Shown piece after piece: positions 6,728 to 6,844 of a stretch of 6,844 bases of DNA. Position 1 is the first letter of the stretch, and every line of letters starts with the position of its first letter. A program made the translations under genes and the position numbers. Under the pieces are notes generated by a model. That model was not told the origin of the DNA. It made no database searches and worked only from the letters and a program-made list of their open reading frames with translations. This stretch comes from Clostridia bacterium (lineage in GTDB: Bacteria > Bacillota > Clostridia > Christensenellales > Aristaeellaceae): NCBI GenBank assembly GCA_009776385.1, contig WRFT01000104.1, positions 1 to 6,844 of the forward strand. Direction: 5' to 3'.

Positions 6728-6759
6728 AGGGAATCACTTGAGAAAACAAGCGATTCCCT
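6728..6759 (-). terminator. Long imperfect hairpin with T-run on the - strand
   Basis: AGGGAATC and CTTG (6728-6735, 6737-6740) pair with CAAG and GATTCCCT (6747-6750, 6752-6759) around the loop AGAAAA, with one A/C mismatch, giving 12 pairs. On the + strand it is followed by GTAAAAG, with no T-run. On the - strand it is followed by CG and six T (complement of the A-run at 6720-6725). It therefore looks like a terminator for leftward transcription, or a protective stem before the gene at 6826. It may still slow + strand transcripts from the small protein gene. Confidence 0.5.
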
Positions 6760-6787
6760 GTAAAAGCGCCCCCGGATGTGGTAAAAT
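6759..6787 (+). promoter_or_regulatory. Candidate promoter of the gene starting at 6826
   Basis: TAAAAT (6782-6787) matches five of six -10 bases. The hexamer 17 bases upstream, TGTAAA (6759-6764), matches only three of six -35 bases. It is placed between the hairpin and the start codon and would give a leader of about 30 bases. Confidence 0.3.
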
Positions 6788-6810
6788 GTTTCTCACGACA
6801 AAAACAAACC

Positions 6811-6818
6811 AAAGGAGG
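6811..6818 (+). promoter_or_regulatory. Near-consensus ribosome binding site
   Basis: AAAGGAGG ends seven bases before ATG 6826. The perfect match and spacing are the main reason for believing that a real gene begins at 6826. Confidence 0.75.
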
Positions 6819-6825
6819 CTGCTTT

Positions 6826-6844
6826 ATGGCTAAAATCATATCAC
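6826..6844 (+). CDS. Start of a gene, only the first six codons present
   Basis: ATG at 6826 begins MAKIIS and runs off the window. Only six residues are visible, so the product cannot be named. Starts of this kind occur in ParA-like ATPases, recombinases and some IS4-group transposases, among many others. The excellent ribosome binding site, the upstream hairpin and the accessory-looking surroundings make a mobile-element gene plausible, but this is inference. Confidence 0.55.

Noticed and set aside
6394..6839. - strand open frames at 6394-6711 and 6606-6839, and a + strand frame at 6429-6638
   Set aside because: They overlap the better-supported gene at 6281-6676 or cross the hairpin and the ribosome binding site region, and show no domain pattern or translation signal.
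1..6844. CRISPR array or tandem repeat array
   Set aside because: No regularly spaced direct repeats were seen anywhere in the window; the only repeats are the short inverted and direct ones listed.

Overview
The window looks like part of a bacterial chromosome from the Bacillota, most likely a moderately G+C-rich Clostridia-type anaerobe. This is inferred from strong purine-rich ribosome binding sites (AGGAGG type), an LplA-like sugar-binding protein tail, tightly packed sugar-catabolic genes and the style of the promoters. No rRNA or other taxonomic marker is present, so the assignment is tentative.

Positions 1-5920 form one functional block on the + strand. It opens with the C-terminal part of an extracellular solute-binding protein of a carbohydrate ABC importer (1-471). 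A strong intrinsic terminator hairpin (484-516) follows. After it come a full-length LacZ-like glycoside hydrolase family 2 enzyme (540-3614) and a GH65 enzyme of the disaccharide phosphorylase type (3611-5920), whose start overlaps the GH2 stop by four bases (ATGA). Both enzymes lack a secretion signal. The simplest reading is that the importer brings in an oligosaccharide, the GH65 enzyme phosphorolyses an alpha-glucosyl linkage to beta-glucose 1-phosphate, and the GH2 enzyme hydrolyses a beta-galactosyl (or related) linkage. The exact substrate cannot be read from the sequence. A speculative candidate is a mixed alpha-Glc/beta-Gal glycan such as the Glc-alpha-1,2-Gal unit of collagen hydroxylysine.

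Positions 5921-6280 hold no convincing intact gene. The stretch contains a 30-codon open fragment on the - strand that may be the decayed end of a lost gene, a perfect small hairpin, a C-rich tract that on the - strand is a G-quadruplex motif of four G5 runs, and then an abrupt change to A+T-rich DNA. That A+T-rich DNA carries an extended -10 promoter candidate overlapped by a 13-base palindrome.

Positions 6281-6844 look like accessory DNA. There is a small membrane-anchored protein that resembles NTF2-fold immunity proteins (6281-6676), with an atypical, possibly replaced C-terminus. A long imperfect hairpin follows, whose T-run lies on the - strand. The window ends with the first six codons of another gene (from 6826) behind a very good ribosome binding site.
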